A stretch of DNA of 12,387 nt from Sphingomonas sp. OV641 (GTDB lineage Bacteria > Pseudomonadota > Alphaproteobacteria > Sphingomonadales > Sphingomonadaceae), in NCBI RefSeq assembly GCF_900109205.1, contig NZ_FNZB01000018.1:1-12387 (forward strand), given 5' to 3'. Made by a program: the position numbers and the translations under genes. The notes beneath the pieces are model-generated. The model searched no databases. It was not told the DNA's origin and saw only the letters and a list, made by a program, of their open reading frames with translations. Shown piece by piece: positions 1 to 7,695 of the stretch. Numbering within the stretch: position 1 is the first letter of the stretch; every line of letters starts with the position of its first letter.

Positions 1-95
1 CTCACACCCTACGAATATATCACCAAGATCTGGACGTCAGAGCCAGACCGGTTCATCGTCAATCCGATCCACCAGATGCCGGGACTAAACACCTA
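1..95. repeat. Left copy of 95-bp inverted repeat (IS481 3' end)
   Basis: Bases 1-95 are identical, base for base, to the reverse complement of 12293-12387. Divergence begins at base 96 (G here, A in the other copy). The repeat is the 3' end of an IS481-family element plus four bases of matching target sequence. The window starts and ends on the same base of the element, which is what an assembly break inside a multicopy insertion sequence would give. Confidence 0.97.
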
Positions 96-96
96 G
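1..96 (+). pseudogene. IS481-family transposase, C-terminal end (cut by window edge)
   Basis: The first frame reads 31 residues and stops at TAG 94-96. It contains LTPYEYITKIW, SEPDRFIVNP and the ending HQMPGLNT, which is the characteristic C-terminus of IS481-family DDE transposases with an integrase core. The catalytic DDE domain and the N-terminal helix-turn-helix would lie to the left, outside the window, so it cannot be said whether the full gene is intact. The element probably ends at base 91, and the last bases of the stop codon then come from the target site. The same sequence occurs inverted at the right edge. The family assignment is from recognition of the C-terminal motif, not from the catalytic residues. 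Confidence 0.85.
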
Positions 97-243
97 AATG
101 TTCGAGCTGTCAGTGCTGCGAACGCGTTCGGCTCGTCTCCGGATATGTAGCCGCTTGCCCCGCAAAGGCGGGCCAGAAAAGGTGAGAAGGCGCTCTTCAA
201 TGGTCAAGTGCAGTTGCTCTGACAGCATCGATGGGAACGATCA
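97..243. other. Short intergenic segment between IS481 end and atuA-like gene
   Basis: This 147-bp stretch lies downstream of the leftward operon. I see no gene in it. It holds a perfect 12-bp palindrome, CGAACGCGTTCG, at 119-130, and a GC-rich hairpin at 157-174 (arms CCCGC and GCGGG around AAAG, with one C-C mismatch before an outer G-C pair). For the leftward operon the hairpin lacks a following U-tract, so it is at most a weak terminator candidate. Confidence 0.5.
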
Positions 244-2031
244 CTATAGGGTGGCAGCGTTCCTGGAAAGGAGAGCGACGGGCAACTCGACTACTTTGCT
301 CCTTACATACTCGCCTAGTGCCTTTGCTTGCGAGTCGAACCGCAATGTCTCCGTGGCGCCACCGCCGAGTAATCCTCGAACGACGAAGTTCACGGCCCGC
401 AGGTTAGGAAGGTCATGGCGTTCAATGATGAGTTCGCGTGTTTCAGGGAGCAACTCGCGGATGACATCAGGGGTCAGCTCCGCTTCTAGCCAGCGGTAGC
501 CGGCATCGTCGCGTGCCCAGAGGCCGACGTTGGCATTTCCGCCCTTGTCGCCGGACCGAGCGTCGAACAGCTCACCCAACGCAGCCGCACGCGTGGCCCC
601 GAAAACTGCGTCCGATGGCGTTTTCGCAACCGGTTCGCGCGGCAAAGAGGTCGCGGGCGGTTGCGGGGCAGCGATCCGGGTACCATCCGCGAGCACCGCC
701 TCGTGCTCCAACACGCTCTGCGGGAGCATGCCTGGCCAGTAGACCCCATAGGCGTTCGCTGCTCGCGATCCCGTTCTCAGAGAGAACAGCCCAGGATAGC
801 TGGCGAGGCCCAACTCCACCGATGCGTCGAAAAAGGCACGTCCGACTGCGTGTTCCGCACCTTTGACCGACACGCGTAGGAGCGACGTCACCCCCAGCTG
901 ATCGCCCGAGGCTTCGCTCAACCCGCCGATATGGTCAAAGCGGAGCTCATCGATCGATGCGCCTTGAAGCAATGCCCGAAAGCCGTCCTCAACAAGCTTG
1001 GCCTTTTTATCCCGGTCGAGCCCGGTCAGGACGAACATCATGCTGTTCTCGAACCCGCCGAGCGCCGTCATCGCCACCTTGGTCGTGGCGGGCGGCGGAG
1101 CGCCGCGGGTTCCGATTACTCGCACGCAATTATCGTCGCAGTCCTCGAGCCGAATTGTGTCGAGCTGAACTGTCACATCCGGATTGAGGTAATCCAGTCC
1201 TTGGATCTCGTAGAGCAGCTGTGCAGTCACCGTCCCAGTCGTCACCGCGCCACCGGTGCCCGCGTGCTTGGTAATCACGCATGATCCGTCGGCATCGATC
1301 TCGGCCAGCGGGAAGCCGGGGCGGATCATGTCCGGGATCTTCGCAAATCCCGAATAGTTGCCGCCTGTCGCCTGCGTTCCGCATTCGATTATGTGCCCGG
1401 CGACTACCGCCCCGGCGAGCCGGTCCCAATCGTCCATCGCCCAGTCGTGCCACCAGATGGCCGGGCCGACGATGACCGACGCATCCGTGACCCGGGGACA
1501 AATGACGATGTCGGCACCGGCCTTCAGAGCGGCCACAATGCCCCACGCGCCGAGATAGGCATTGGCGGTCAAGGGCGGTGTGCCCCAATCAGTGAGCGGC
1601 TTGCCCGTGTCGAGATGCTCCAGCCGGTGTCCGGCGGCTTGGAGATCGTCCAGACGGTCGAGGACATCATCACCCTCGACATGCGCGACGTTCAGCATGA
1701 CCTGCCGCTTGGCGCAGAGATCGCGCACGGTCGCGGCGAGGCCGGCCGGGTTGAGCCCGCCTGCGTTGACGACGATCTTGACGCTCCGTGCGGCGATCTC
1801 CTCGAGCAGCGGATCGATCTGCGTCAGGAAGGTCCGGGCATAGCCGGAGGAGGGGTCCTTGAGGCGGTTCTTGGCAAGGACCAGCATCGTGACCTCCGCC
1901 AGATAGTCGCCGGTGATCACGTCGACGTCGCCACCGCGCAGGACTTCTGCCATGGCGCTCAGGCGATCGCCGTAGAAGCCCGAACAGTTCGCAATCCTGA
2001 CGGGGCGGCGTGGCGGTGCGGAGGTCGTCAT
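244..2031 (-). CDS. AtuA-family protein (DUF1446 plus C-terminal AtuA-like domain)
   Basis: This 595-residue protein belongs to the family of AtuA, an essential but biochemically obscure component of acyclic terpene (citronellol/geraniol) utilisation in Pseudomonas. The large N-terminal domain (about residues 11-450) shows the family signatures GFYGDR (18-23), ITGDYLAE (39-46) and VVNAGGLNP (87-95). A smaller C-terminal domain (about 484-590) carries ARSGDKGGNANVGL (491-504). Both domains are in one chain, as in Pseudomonas AtuA, and the length matches. The ATG has a good ribosome site (TTGGGAG, 7 nt upstream). Its first bases overlap the stop of the CoA-transferase gene in an ATGA, so the two are probably coupled in translation. 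It is the last gene of the leftward operon before IS481. No signal peptide is seen, so it is likely cytoplasmic. The family is secure; the substrate is not, and terpene use should not be assumed. Confidence 0.9.
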   Translation of the reverse strand: MTTSAPPRRPVRIANCSGFYGDRLSAMAEVLRGGDVDVITGDYLAEVTMLVLAKNRLKDPSSGYARTFLTQIDPLLEEIAARSVKIVVNAGGLNPAGLAATVRDLCAKRQVMLNVAHVEGDDVLDRLDDLQAAGHRLEHLDTGKPLTDWGTPPLTANAYLGAWGIVAALKAGADIVICPRVTDASVIVGPAIWWHDWAMDDWDRLAGAVVAGHIIECGTQATGGNYSGFAKIPDMIRPGFPLAEIDADGSCVITKHAGTGGAVTTGTVTAQLLYEIQGLDYLNPDVTVQLDTIRLEDCDDNCVRVIGTRGAPPPATTKVAMTALGGFENSMMFVLTGLDRDKKAKLVEDGFRALLQGASIDELRFDHIGGLSEASGDQLGVTSLLRVSVKGAEHAVGRAFFDASVELGLASYPGLFSLRTGSRAANAYGVYWPGMLPQSVLEHEAVLADGTRIAAPQPPATSLPREPVAKTPSDAVFGATRAAALGELFDARSGDKGGNANVGLWARDDAGYRWLEAELTPDVIRELLPETRELIIERHDLPNLRAVNFVVRGLLGGGATETLRFDSQAKALGEYVRSKVVELPVALLSRNAATL

Positions 2032-3236
2032 GTGCGTGCTCCCAATGCGCCGCTCGCGATCAGCGCGGCGATGCGGCCGGCGTCGGCTCTCAACAGGTCG
2101 TGCAGAACATCCTCGGCATCGGCATCGAGGCTGGGGGCCGCGCGGACGGCGTTCACCGGAGAATCTTCCAGCCGAATGGCTGAACCCGGGACCGGAATCG
2201 TGCCGCGAACCGGATGCTCGACGTCGCGAATCATGCCCCTCTCGCGCAGATGGCGATCGTCGGCGACCTCCCGCACCGTCAGCACGGGGGCGGAGGGCAC
2301 GCTATGCTCCGCCAGCCGCTCCACGAGTGTCCAGCGATCCAACGTGGCCGTCCAGGCCCCCACCGCCGCATCGAGCGCGTCGATGTTGGCGATCCGACTC
2401 GCCCGATCGGCGAAACGGGGATCGCTCGCGAGGGGCTCGCCTCCGACAGCCATGAGGACACCGCTCGCGTGGCGTTCGCTGACCGACATGATGGCGATGT
2501 GGCCATCGCTGGCCGGGTAGACGTTGTAAGGGGCAACCGCGAGCCCACTGTGCCGATTGCCGGTGCGCTCAGGGACGGTACGCGACGGGTCGTTGAAGAT
2601 TGCGCCCAGCGGCGACGCCAGAGCAGGATAGATCGTGTCGTGCATCGAAACCTCGACGATCTGCCCCCGCCCCGTCTTCTCGCGCTGGTACAGCGCGGCA
2701 GCGACCCCGCCGAAGAGGTGTACGCCGCCCATGATGTCTGCAAACGCCGGGCCCGTCTTCGTCGGAGGGCCGTCGGGAAAGCCGGTCGAGGCGATCACGC
2801 CCGCCATCGCCTGTACGGTGATGTCCATGGCCGACATGTGGGCATAGGGGCCCGAGTTGCCGTAGCCTTTGCCCGAGGCGTAGATCAGTCGCGGATTGAG
2901 ATCGAGCAGGCTCGCGGGCGGAAGGCCCATTCGCTCCATCGCACCAGGCGCGAAATTCTCGATCACGACGTCGACCTCGCAGACGAGATCGCGAAAAAGG
3001 TCTCGTCCCGCTTCGGTCTTCAGGTCGACGACGATGCTGCGCTTGTTCGAGTTCAGCATCATGAACTCGTGCGTCTCGACCCGATCAGTCGATCGATAGC
3101 GCAGCCGCTCTCCCCCTGGCGGCTCGATCTTGATCACGTCGGCACCGAGCAGCGCCAGGAGGAGACCGCAATAGGGGCCATTGTAGATCTGGCCCATATC
3201 GAGGACGCGGATGCCGCTGAATGCCGTCTTGTTCAT
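2028..3236 (-). CDS. CaiB/BaiF (type III) CoA-transferase
   Basis: The 402-residue product is a family III CoA-transferase, which moves CoA between an acyl-CoA and a free carboxylic acid in the cytoplasm and so activates a substrate without ATP. Visible family signatures are GIRVLDMGQIYNGPYC (8-23), GADVIKIEPPGGE (31-43), the NKRSIVVDLK segment (64-73), VIENFAPGAMERMG (91-104) and the region GPAFADIMGG, in which D167 is the expected catalytic aspartate. The length is normal. I chose the ATG at 3236 because the family homology starts at once with GIRVLD. An upstream ATG at 3287 would add 17 unrelated residues lying inside the receptor gene. No clear Shine-Dalgarno sequence precedes 3236, but the receptor stop lies only 10 nt upstream, so translation may be coupled. 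The 3' end overlaps the AtuA-like gene by 4 nt. The role inferred is activation of the imported acid. Confidence 0.92.
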   Translation of the reverse strand: MNKTAFSGIRVLDMGQIYNGPYCGLLLALLGADVIKIEPPGGERLRYRSTDRVETHEFMMLNSNKRSIVVDLKTEAGRDLFRDLVCEVDVVIENFAPGAMERMGLPPASLLDLNPRLIYASGKGYGNSGPYAHMSAMDITVQAMAGVIASTGFPDGPPTKTGPAFADIMGGVHLFGGVAAALYQREKTGRGQIVEVSMHDTIYPALASPLGAIFNDPSRTVPERTGNRHSGLAVAPYNVYPASDGHIAIMSVSERHASGVLMAVGGEPLASDPRFADRASRIANIDALDAAVGAWTATLDRWTLVERLAEHSVPSAPVLTVREVADDRHLRERGMIRDVEHPVRGTIPVPGSAIRLEDSPVNAVRAAPSLDADAEDVLHDLLRADAGRIAALIASGALGART

Positions 3237-3246
3237 GGGGTTCACG

Positions 3247-6144
3247 TCAGAACTTCGCCTGGAAACCAGCTGTGAAGTACCGCCCAATCACGTCGTACAG
3301 CGCGAAGTTCGTGCTGCGGTAGCCGCCATAGGGAATGGTAGGAACGATCGGCGGCGTGCGATCAAACAGATTGTTCACTGTCGCAAAGAACTGCGCGTTG
3401 CCGCCGGCTCCCGGGATATTAAAGCGGGCAGTAACGTCCGTATACCAAACCGGCTCGACATGGTTGCTGGCGAAGGTACCGGGCGCCGCGGTGGTGTCGA
3501 TCTTGCCGCTGCCAATATAGCGTTGCTGGACGAATAGATCGAAGGGCTGGGCGACGTAGTTGATGGAAAAGGTCCCGCTCCACCGCGGCGTCCCCTGCGT
3601 GCCAATGTCGCCCGCTCGGTCAATCGGCGCGGTTCCTGGCAAGGTGGTCTCGTACTTGTCCAGATAGGTGAGGATCGTCCGCAGCCGGACGTTGCCCCCC
3701 CCCAGATCGAACCCATACAGCGCTTCGAGATCGACGCCCCTAGTTTTGATGGATGACAGGTTGAGCGTCGGGATCTGCAGGGTAAGCTGCCCTGGATTGG
3801 TGATCTGCGCACACGCCGGCGCGAAGCCGCTGTTGCACTGGTCGATCGTCTGCTGAGGCGTGAGCTGCGCGATGGCGCCGCTCAGCTTAATATCGTAATA
3901 GTCGACCGATAGGTTGAAGCCTGGGATAAAAGTCGGCCGGAAGATCGCGCCGGCCGTGATAGTATCCGCGCGTTCGGGCTGAAGATTGGGGTTGCCGCTC
4001 CGGCGGCCGATGAAGGCGGTGCTCGCGTTGTTGTAGAGCACAGTACCCTGGATGCTCACCGGCCCGGTGAACAGCTCAGAGACGTTCGCCGCCCGGATAT
4101 CGCGCGAGCGCGTCGCACGGAACCGGAGCGACTCGAATGGCTCGTACGAGCCGCCGACCTTCCAGGCGGTGAGCGTTCCCACCGTGCTGTAGTCGATCGC
4201 TCGGATCGCGCCGTTGACCGTCAGCGAATGCGCGATTGGCGAGTCCTTCAGCAGCGGCGCCTCCAGTTCGACGAAGCCTTCCTTCACGTCATAACTGCCG
4301 GCCAGCGGCTGGGGATTGGAGAGGTAGAAGGAGCCGCGCTGGCCGACAAAAGAGGCTGGCAGGCCGCGGACTCCAGCGGCAGAGATGACCGTCTGCGACA
4401 ATTCGTCGGACGTCTGGTTCGCGCTCTCGCGCCGGTACTCGACACCCGCAGCCAACTGCACGCGTCCGGCGGGCACGTCGAAGAGTCCGCCGCGCACGGT
4501 CAGCGCGGCGACATCCTGCTTCAGCTTGAGCAACTGGACCGCTGAACCGTTAATCCAGGATAGTGCAGCCTGAGAAGGTGACCCTTCGCCGAACAGGTTG
4601 ATGGGAACACATCCCGGGTCGAGACCTTGCAGCGTAGAACGACAGACGATCTGGTTGGTGGTAGGATTCACGACGGCATCTGCGGCCGCGAACAGGCGTC
4701 GGTAGATGGTGTTATTGTAGGTCTCAACGCGATATTCGTTGGAGCCGTGGGCGTAATAGCCTTCCGCTTCCCAGTTGCCATCGATCTTCCATTCGAAGCC
4801 GGCGGTGACCCGCCAGGTGTCGCTCCGCCCGTCCACGCGCGCATAGCCGAAGTCGCGATTGACGCGGGCGAGCCGGAACGACGTCGCGCCCGCGGCCGCA
4901 AGGCGTGTGCGGATATCGTTCGGCAGGAAGGCGTTGTCGTTAAAGATCGTGTACGCCGTCCCCGACGTTTGCGAAGGCCGCGCCAGATCATAGCTGGAGG
5001 TGGATCGCGCGGCCGACCCTTCTGCGAAGACGCTCAGGCCGCTTGTCAGTTCGCCAGTCAAGCGTCCGAAGATGTTGTAGCTCTCCAGCCCGGCCGTGAA
5101 GCCGAACTGCGTCGGCGCACCGTCGCCACCGATCATGGTCGTCGCCGTGACGGCGGTTCCGAGCTGGAATGGGGCACTGACGCCGCCCGGCAGAAACTGC
5201 GTGTTGTTGAGTGGCCCTCCGACGATCAGCCCACCGAACGATGCATTCGAGGCTACGCTGGGCGCGATCAGGCGCGCGGGTGAGCCGGTTGGATTGACAA
5301 TGATCGCGTAGGCGGCGTCGGCCCAGGGCCGCTGACCAGGCGCGTGGATTTCCCCCGTGCGGCGATATTCGGCGCTCAGCAGAAGATGGGCCGAGTCGTT
5401 GAACAAGGAGGAGCCGAAGGTGAGCGCGGCCTGCTGTGAAGGGCCATCGCCCAAGTCCGACACGCCGGCCTGCACCCGTGCCCTCAATCCGGTGAAATCC
5501 TTGTCCAGGATGAAGTTGACGACGCCGGCCACCGCGTCCGAACCATAGGCGGCGGAGGCGCCGCCCGTGACGACCTCGACCCGCGAGATCAGGTCTTGGG
5601 GGAACAGGTTCACGTCGGGCGAGCCCGCGGCACTCGCGGCGACGACGCGTCGGCCATCCAGTAGGGTAAGCGTGCGCTGCGACTCGAGCCCGCGCAAGCT
5701 AAGGAAGGCAGCGCCGTTGCCGCGCACGGCCGACGGCCCCGCCGTAGACGAACGCGACGAGTTGCGGAACTGCGGAAGCTGGGTGAGCGCGTCGGTGAGC
5801 GACGTCGGCGCTGCCGCGCGCAAGTCGGCAGTGCTCGAAACGGTCACCGGCGTGGGCGACGCGAAACCGGACCGGAGCCGAGTTCCAGTGACGAGGATCT
5901 CGGCACCCTCGTCCTGTGCGGCTCCGGTGCCCGGATCTGCCGTGCTTGCGCCCGTGCCTCCGCTTTGCTGCGCCGCGACCACATCCTCGGGCGTGGCAGG
6001 GCAGTCCTTCTCGGCGGAATTGTTTGTGGACGACGCACAGTCGCCTCGTCCCGTGACGCTCCCGGGAGTTGCGTCCTGTGCAACTGAGGGGGCGGCGACG
6101 AGGATCGCCATCAGCGCCGATGACGCCAGCAAAGCCTGTTTCAT
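3247..6144 (-). CDS. TonB-dependent outer-membrane receptor
   Basis: This 965-residue receptor takes up a substrate across the outer membrane using TonB-ExbBD energy. Residues 1-22 or 23 form a signal peptide (MKQALLASSALM, cleavage near SVA-Q). A low-complexity linker with two cysteines (C36, C48) follows, then a TonB-box-like EILVTGTR (82-89). The plug (about 96-213) includes LSLRGLESQRTLTLLDGRR and GGASAAYGSDAVAGVVNFIL. The barrel contains the DPGCVPINLFG motif common in sphingomonad receptors, and the protein ends in phenylalanine (GFQAKF) as expected for BAM-dependent barrels. The start is ambiguous: ATGs at 6156, 6147 and 6144 are in frame. GGAG lies 6 nt before 6144 but only 3 nt before 6147, so 6144 is preferred. 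The frame stays open further upstream inside the MFS gene, without meaning. Placed between a transporter and a CoA-transferase, it is probably the specific importer for this pathway. Ligand unknown. Confidence 0.93.
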   Translation of the reverse strand: MKQALLASSALMAILVAAPSVAQDATPGSVTGRGDCASSTNNSAEKDCPATPEDVVAAQQSGGTGASTADPGTGAAQDEGAEILVTGTRLRSGFASPTPVTVSSTADLRAAAPTSLTDALTQLPQFRNSSRSSTAGPSAVRGNGAAFLSLRGLESQRTLTLLDGRRVVAASAAGSPDVNLFPQDLISRVEVVTGGASAAYGSDAVAGVVNFILDKDFTGLRARVQAGVSDLGDGPSQQAALTFGSSLFNDSAHLLLSAEYRRTGEIHAPGQRPWADAAYAIIVNPTGSPARLIAPSVASNASFGGLIVGGPLNNTQFLPGGVSAPFQLGTAVTATTMIGGDGAPTQFGFTAGLESYNIFGRLTGELTSGLSVFAEGSAARSTSSYDLARPSQTSGTAYTIFNDNAFLPNDIRTRLAAAGATSFRLARVNRDFGYARVDGRSDTWRVTAGFEWKIDGNWEAEGYYAHGSNEYRVETYNNTIYRRLFAAADAVVNPTTNQIVCRSTLQGLDPGCVPINLFGEGSPSQAALSWINGSAVQLLKLKQDVAALTVRGGLFDVPAGRVQLAAGVEYRRESANQTSDELSQTVISAAGVRGLPASFVGQRGSFYLSNPQPLAGSYDVKEGFVELEAPLLKDSPIAHSLTVNGAIRAIDYSTVGTLTAWKVGGSYEPFESLRFRATRSRDIRAANVSELFTGPVSIQGTVLYNNASTAFIGRRSGNPNLQPERADTITAGAIFRPTFIPGFNLSVDYYDIKLSGAIAQLTPQQTIDQCNSGFAPACAQITNPGQLTLQIPTLNLSSIKTRGVDLEALYGFDLGGGNVRLRTILTYLDKYETTLPGTAPIDRAGDIGTQGTPRWSGTFSINYVAQPFDLFVQQRYIGSGKIDTTAAPGTFASNHVEPVWYTDVTARFNIPGAGGNAQFFATVNNLFDRTPPIVPTIPYGGYRSTNFALYDVIGRYFTAGFQAKF

Positions 6145-6191
6145 CATTCTCTCCATCTGGTGTTGAGGGACGCCCGTGGCGGGCGCGGCGA

Positions 6192-7556
6192 TCATGAAAG
6201 GTGACGCTGCGCCGTCTCGAGATCGGCCCGGATCGAGCGTCGCGCGGACCAGAAGAGGGCGAACGGGACGAAGCCGATGAAGCTCGACATGATCAGCGCC
6301 ATCTGCACCCCGCGGCCCGACCCCAGGCCTGCGGAGGTCGAAAACCAGTCGCTCATCAGCCCGACCGTGAGCGGCCCCAGTCCCAGGCCGATCAGGTTGA
6401 GCACGAGGAGGAGGAAGGCCGTCGCAGTCGCCCGCATGTGCGGCGGCGCGACCCCCTGCTGCGTCGTATGCACGGAGCCGAACCAGAGCGAGTTGAAGAG
6501 GCTGGGGATGGTCATCAGAGCAAGGGCAAGCCACGCCTGAGGAACCAGCACCGCTGCAATGTATGTGGGGATCGTCACCAAGGCGGCGATCGCCGGAATC
6601 GTTGCATAGGCCCGAACGTCGCGCCGGCTTGCACGATCGGCCATCTGCCCGCCGAGCCAGACACCGAGCGCACCGGTGATGCCGGTGGCGAGCCCAAGCG
6701 CGACGCCGAGGAAGCCGGCGCGCTCGAGCCCAAAGGTCGCTGCCAGCCGCGCCAGTTCCCCGTCGTGCATGCGGAAGAAGAACGACGCGGTGAAGGGCGC
6801 GTGGCCGTAGGTGACGAATGCCTGGAACGCGGTGGCGAGCACGAAGAGGCGGTAGGTCCGGATGCGGGCGAGAGTGGCGACCGTTTCGCCGAAGGTCGAC
6901 CTGCCGCGTGCGGCGATGGTCCGCGCGGATAGGCCGCGGCGGGGCTCCCGCAGCGTCAATCCCGCCAATAGGGCGAGCAGCACGCCCGGAAGTCCCACCA
7001 CGAGGAACGCCGAGCGCCAGCCCACGGCATCGAGCAGCAGCCCGCCCAGCGCCAGTCCCATTAGCGAGCCGAGCGGCACACCGATGTGGTAATGGGCAAG
7101 CGTGGACGCGCGCTTCTCAGCCGGTGTGTAGTCCATGATCAGCGACATGGCCGGCGGCGTCAGCCCCGCCTCACCGACGCCGACACCCACTCGTCCGGCA
7201 AGCAGCTGGACGAAACTGCCCGCATAGCCACACACGGCGGTGAACAGGCTCCAAACAGCCACAGCTATACCGATGATGACAGGTCGATTGCCGTGCTCGG
7301 CCACGCGCGCGATGGGAATGCCAGCGATCGTATAGAGCAGCGCAAACGCCAAGCCCGACATGATTCCGATCTGCCAGTCGGCGAGCTGCAGCTCGTGCTT
7401 GATGGGCTCGGCCAAGATGTTGATGATCTGGCGGTCGAGAAAGCTCAGCATGAACAGCGCAAGCATCAGCGTGACGGCGTACCGCCGATACCCGATGGGC
7501 TGAGGTGCGATCGCGCCTGTCGAGCTATCGACCAGCGCTACTCCGCTCCTGTCCAA
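6192..7556 (-). CDS. MFS transporter, spinster-like
   Basis: This 454-residue inner-membrane carrier has the pattern of about 12 hydrophobic helices of the major facilitator superfamily and resembles the spinster-like group. TM1 ends in FLDRQIINILAEPIK (39-53). The motif A region after TM2 reads IPIARVAEHGNRP (80-92), in which the usual aspartate is glutamate. GRVGVGVGEAGLTPPAMSLI follows TM4. A central cytoplasmic loop begins at LREPRRGLSARTIAARGRS. The start is a TTG at 7556, supported by GGAGG six bases upstream. The closer ATG at 7561 runs into a stop after seven codons, and the next in-frame ATG lies inside TM1. It is the first gene of the leftward operon, with 47 bp to the receptor start. 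The probable role is uptake of the acid or its analogue from the periplasm, though export cannot be excluded. Confidence 0.92.
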   Translation of the reverse strand: MDRSGVALVDSSTGAIAPQPIGYRRYAVTLMLALFMLSFLDRQIINILAEPIKHELQLADWQIGIMSGLAFALLYTIAGIPIARVAEHGNRPVIIGIAVAVWSLFTAVCGYAGSFVQLLAGRVGVGVGEAGLTPPAMSLIMDYTPAEKRASTLAHYHIGVPLGSLMGLALGGLLLDAVGWRSAFLVVGLPGVLLALLAGLTLREPRRGLSARTIAARGRSTFGETVATLARIRTYRLFVLATAFQAFVTYGHAPFTASFFFRMHDGELARLAATFGLERAGFLGVALGLATGITGALGVWLGGQMADRASRRDVRAYATIPAIAALVTIPTYIAAVLVPQAWLALALMTIPSLFNSLWFGSVHTTQQGVAPPHMRATATAFLLLVLNLIGLGLGPLTVGLMSDWFSTSAGLGSGRGVQMALIMSSFIGFVPFALFWSARRSIRADLETAQRHLS

Positions 7557-7561
7557 CGCAT

Positions 7562-7567
7562 CCCTCC
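7562..7567 (-). promoter_or_regulatory. Ribosome binding site that fixes the TTG start of the MFS gene
   Basis: The leftward strand reads GGAGGG at 7567-7562, followed by ATGCG and then the TTG at 7556. Spacing from GGAGG to TTG is 6 nt, which is optimal. The ATG directly after the site is in another frame and terminates after seven codons, so the TTG is the only sensible start. Confidence 0.75.
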
Positions 7568-7588
7568 AATATTTTTGTTTATGAGCCC

Positions 7589-7617
7589 ATATTCCATCTC
7601 ATGGAACGACTTGTCTA
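7589..7617 (-). promoter_or_regulatory. Tentative leftward promoter
   Basis: On the minus strand TAGACA (7617-7612, five of six matches to TTGACA) is followed after 17 nt by GAATAT (7594-7589). Transcription would then begin about 15 nt before the ribosome site of the MFS gene. The palindrome at 7592-7606 sits in the spacer and -10. The -10 match is weak. A rightward TTGACG at 7647-7652 has no well-spaced -10, so I do not call a rightward promoter. Confidence 0.3.
7592..7606. promoter_or_regulatory. Palindromic operator candidate for the IclR regulator
   Basis: TTCCAT-CTC-ATGGAA is a perfect 6-bp inverted repeat with a 3-bp spacer, in the 139-bp gap between the two divergent operons. Many IclR-family operators are palindromes of about 15 bp with TTCC/GGAA-type half-sites, and this cluster encodes an IclR protein. 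The site overlaps the best leftward promoter candidate, so binding could block the transporter operon. Assignment is by position and form only. Confidence 0.6.
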
Positions 7618-7695
7618 CCCCAAATAATTCTGCGTGCAAAAGAGCCTTGACGTGAAAACGCCATTCTATCACACAGAACAACTGAGAGGTGGATC

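Noticed and set aside
157..174. Hairpin considered as a terminator for the leftward operon
   Set aside because: The stem is short with a mismatch and the leftward strand has no U-tract after it; kept only as a note in the intergenic entry.
98..499. Open frame of 133 codons beginning just after the IS481 end
   Set aside because: It runs antisense over the conserved C-terminal domain of the AtuA-like gene, with no motif and no ribosome site.
1393..2520. Long rightward open frame antisense to the AtuA-like and CoA-transferase genes
   Set aside because: It is a GC-rich shadow frame: it crosses the junction of two well-recognised genes, has no recognisable domain and no ribosome site.
2214..3275. 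Long rightward open frame antisense to the CoA-transferase gene
   Set aside because: The opposite strand has clear family motifs over the full length; the translated frame here is rich in Arg, His and Asp without domain structure.
6145..6534. N-terminal extension of the TonB receptor frame into the MFS gene
   Set aside because: The extension overlaps the transporter's coding sequence, has no similarity to receptors, and would bury the signal peptide. An ATG at 6195 overlapping the MFS stop has no ribosome site.
7647..7652. TTGACG considered as the -35 of the rightward operon
   Set aside because: The best -10-like sequence (TATCAC at 7667) is only 14 nt away and there is nothing suitable at 16-18 nt.
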